This document shows positions 39,739-41,908 of a DNA stretch of 41,908 nucleotides, piece by piece. The stretch spans positions 1-41,908 of IMG/VR virus record IMGVR_UViG_3300021440_000057. One strand, written 5' to 3'. The position numbers and the translations under genes were made by a program. Position 1 is the first letter of the stretch. Each line of letters opens with the position of its first letter. The notes under the pieces are model-generated. The model did no database searches and was not told the origin of the DNA. It saw only the letters and a program-made list of their open reading frames with translations. Source of the stretch: a virus.

Positions 39739-41908
39739 ATGCCAAACACCAACGATTCTGAAAGTGTTGCAGGGGATTCTGAAAGCGTAATCACGACTCC
39801 CAAGAAGAACACTCAAATTGATTCCGACAAGGAAACAATAAACTTTCTTGCTGACAAAAAGAAAGATATGAAGAAGTCGATGTATCGAACAAAATTCGAT
39901 TCTCTCTACCGTGAAATCCAAGACAACATTGTAAATACTGGAGTTTCATACGGACAAAAGCTATACGAATCAAATGGCTGGGGTTCAATGGTCTTCTATA
40001 ACAAGATGGCGAATGGTGCATACGACTATAACGTGTACCCACAAAAGATTACGGATCGAGATCAGAATCGTTCTGGAGTTCCTGTATCACAAGAGCCTAT
40101 TGCCTTCTCTAAAATCTTAATTGCTACCAGTGTGCTTGCTGGAAAAATGCCGGACGCAGAAGTTATTGCGGACGACAAGGTCTTTGGACGTGCTGCATAC
40201 GAGCTATGGAAGCGTACTTGGGTTTTGAAAGGAGCAAACGGTGAGAATACTCTCTGGCTTACTTACCAAAACCTTCTTACTTGCGGATGGGCTGCATGGC
40301 GTACATACCCTAGACGTGTTTCTGTTCAAAGAAAGGGCGTAGAGAAAATTCTTTTTGATGATGTTTACCGTGAACCAATGGACCCAGCTCGAACATGGCT
40401 TGGACTTGGATTTACAAACGGAGACTACTGGTCTCAATTCGAAGTGTATTACGAAAAGGATATGCTAAAGAGTGAGTTCTTTGCGAAATACCCAGAAGCA
40501 AAAAAGAATGCTCGTAAATTGGAATACTGTACTACTTCACAGGAAGCAAAAGACCAGAACCAAGAAAAAGCTCAACACTCTGTAACAATCGGATACTACG
40601 AAAACGTTTTGCTCAACCGATTTATTATCGCTTGTGGAAAGATGGTTATTTACGATGGTGAAATGCCAAACGATGAATCATACGGATCAGTTACTGTTGT
40701 CAGATGTTTTGCTCGTGATTTGAACGATCCTCACGGCGTTGGTCTCTACGAACTTATGCGTGGAAACACAGCTCTTTATACATATATCAACTCTCTCAAC
40801 GCGCAACAGGTGGAAGCGGAAATTTATCCGTTGCTTTTCGGTGCGCAAGTACAAAACGGAACTGCATCATACAAGCGTGGTCCAAACATTGTGAACCCAA
40901 AGAATCCGGGTACTCAAATCGATGTTGTTCGAACTACTGGTAACGTCTCACAAGGTATCGCATTTGCTGACAAGCAGAAGCAGGACATCGAAGAGAATAC
41001 TGGAGTCAACAATATTGTTGCTGGTCAAAACGCAGAATCAACTCTCGGTTCAACTGTGATCCTGAAAGAAGCTGCATACAACCGTCTTACTTCTCCAAAG
41101 AATTCAATGATGAATGGTCTTCAATCAGATGCGCACATTGCTCTTTCTTGGATCAAACAAACATACACTGTTGATAAAATTTTCATGATTGACTCTGACG
41201 AGCGTGTTGCTGAATTTGCAAAACAAAACCCAGACTACTTCGTACAGTCAGCTGCGATTGTTGGAGATAACGGCGAACCAAAAGGATACGCTGTTGCTGC
41301 TTCAAAGAATCTTCGACTTAATTTCGACTTCACTCCAGATGGAGAGATGCTTGAAAACGTACCAACTCGAACTGTCTCTGCAAAGATGCTCTTCGATGAA
41401 ATGGGACAACACGGACACAAGAGCGACTATGTAGAATTTGTCATTGACCCAGACTCAATGCTCCTTCCTTCTCTTGAAATTCAAAAGCAAACATTCATGG
41501 CTCTCTTCCCTGTTATCACAAACCAAATCAATACGATTTACTCACTACGTCGTACAGATCCAGAAGCTGCTGCCTCTCAACTTCTTTCATTTGAACAACT
41601 TCTACAAATCCAAAAACAAGATATTTACAACTACATTCCGAAAGACCAATATGATGCGATTATTGCATTGCAACCATCAGAAAATATTCCACAACCACCA
41701 CCTGATTTGTCTAACGCTCCAAAGGTTAGTGTAAGTATCAAAGCTGATGCTTCAACAATGGCTGGTCAAGAACTATTACAAGACGTTGGAGTCGAACCAC
41801 AAAACGAAGCACCAGAGCCGGGTGGAGAAGGTGCACCGGGAGTACCCGGAGTATCAGACGATCCAAATCTCGGAGAACCAAAATCTCCAGAGTCAATTGC
41901 TCGTCCTC
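39739..41908 (+). CDS. Portal protein (5' part; runs off window end)
   Basis: This is the dodecameric head-tail connector through which DNA is packaged and ejected. About 723 codons are present before the window ends. The stretch around residues 405-455 (TGNVSQGIAFADKQKQ, then an E-N-T-G-x-N-N loop and STLGSTVILKEA) matches the stem/clip region pattern of phage portals. The gene follows the terminase genes, the usual place for a portal. The C-terminal 90 residues are rich in Pro, Glu and Gly, like other large P22-type portals of about 725 aa. The start is ATG 39739, eight bases after a TACAAT -10 box, with no Shine-Dalgarno. The missing end is probably bases 2-76 of this window. The portal call is by pattern and position, not by a database search. 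Confidence 0.88.
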   Translation, partial: MPNTNDSESVAGDSESVITTPKKNTQIDSDKETINFLADKKKDMKKSMYRTKFDSLYREIQDNIVNTGVSYGQKLYESNGWGSMVFYNKMANGAYDYNVYPQKITDRDQNRSGVPVSQEPIAFSKILIATSVLAGKMPDAEVIADDKVFGRAAYELWKRTWVLKGANGENTLWLTYQNLLTCGWAAWRTYPRRVSVQRKGVEKILFDDVYREPMDPARTWLGLGFTNGDYWSQFEVYYEKDMLKSEFFAKYPEAKKNARKLEYCTTSQEAKDQNQEKAQHSVTIGYYENVLLNRFIIACGKMVIYDGEMPNDESYGSVTVVRCFARDLNDPHGVGLYELMRGNTALYTYINSLNAQQVEAEIYPLLFGAQVQNGTASYKRGPNIVNPKNPGTQIDVVRTTGNVSQGIAFADKQKQDIEENTGVNNIVAGQNAESTLGSTVILKEAAYNRLTSPKNSMMNGLQSDAHIALSWIKQTYTVDKIFMIDSDERVAEFAKQNPDYFVQSAAIVGDNGEPKGYAVAASKNLRLNFDFTPDGEMLENVPTRTVSAKMLFDEMGQHGHKSDYVEFVIDPDSMLLPSLEIQKQTFMALFPVITNQINTIYSLRRTDPEAAASQLLSFEQLLQIQKQDIYNYIPKDQYDAIIALQPSENIPQPPPDLSNAPKVSVSIKADASTMAGQELLQDVGVEPQNEAPEPGGEGAPGVPGVSDDPNLGEPKSPESIARP

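Overview
The window looks like an essentially complete tailed dsDNA phage genome (Caudoviricetes, short-tailed/podovirus-like) cut open inside the portal gene. The portal reading frame runs off the right edge (39739..41908). A frame open from base 2 to a TAA at 74-76 looks like its C-terminus. There is no integrase, no tape measure, no sheath and no major tail tube gene. A large portal, a gp10/nozzle-like protein and three large candidate ejection proteins argue for a short tail. The standard code applies: TGA is used as a stop in several genes. Almost no gene has a Shine-Dalgarno sequence. Starts sit in an A/T-rich context ending in T or A before ATG, and several sigma70-like -10 boxes lie only 6-11 nt before the ATG, so leaderless mRNAs are likely. 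The host is unknown. A host that initiates translation without SD but uses TTGACA/TATAAT promoters fits better than Bacteroidota; a Patescibacteria-type host is possible but unproven.

Plus strand, late module (37296 to the right edge, then 1-18142): small and large terminase, a small basic protein, portal, three small unknown genes, scaffold, decoration-like protein, major capsid protein, two small structural candidates, a collagen-like fibre, a lysis cassette (membrane/coiled-coil protein, three-domain endolysin, holin), an adaptor-like protein, a second collagen-like protein, a glycosyltransferase, the nozzle-like protein, a fibre-like protein and three internal/ejection candidates. One of these ejection genes carries an in-frame TAA. 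A strong bidirectional terminator at 18143-18201 closes the module.

Minus strand, early/replication module (36430 down to 18307): about 40 mostly small genes. Recognisable products are peptide deformylase, an SSB-like protein, a primase-SF3 helicase of 796 aa, a YopX-like protein, a transglutaminase-like protein, a RuvC-like resolvase overlapping an SF2 helicase, a ribbon-helix-helix-like protein, a PD-(D/E)XK nuclease, endonuclease VII, two other HNH-type nucleases, a methyltransferase and a second glycosyltransferase. No DNA polymerase or ligase is seen. Several micro-genes too short for usual callers (19-59 aa) were found by reading the gaps.

Control regions: the 0.87 kb divergent gap (36431-37295) holds nine copies of a TTGCCCCG/CGGGGCA repeat, long inverted repeats and a DnaA box, and is the best origin or pac candidate. 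A 14-bp motif, GGTGTCGGTGTCAA, overlaps early promoters at 24307-24336 and 36482-36511. A related copy lies in a divergent promoter pair at 31582-31620, next to a short plus-strand transcription unit. A perfect 24-bp element sits exactly 6 nt before the ATG of two unrelated genes on opposite strands (9318-9341 and 30808-30831).
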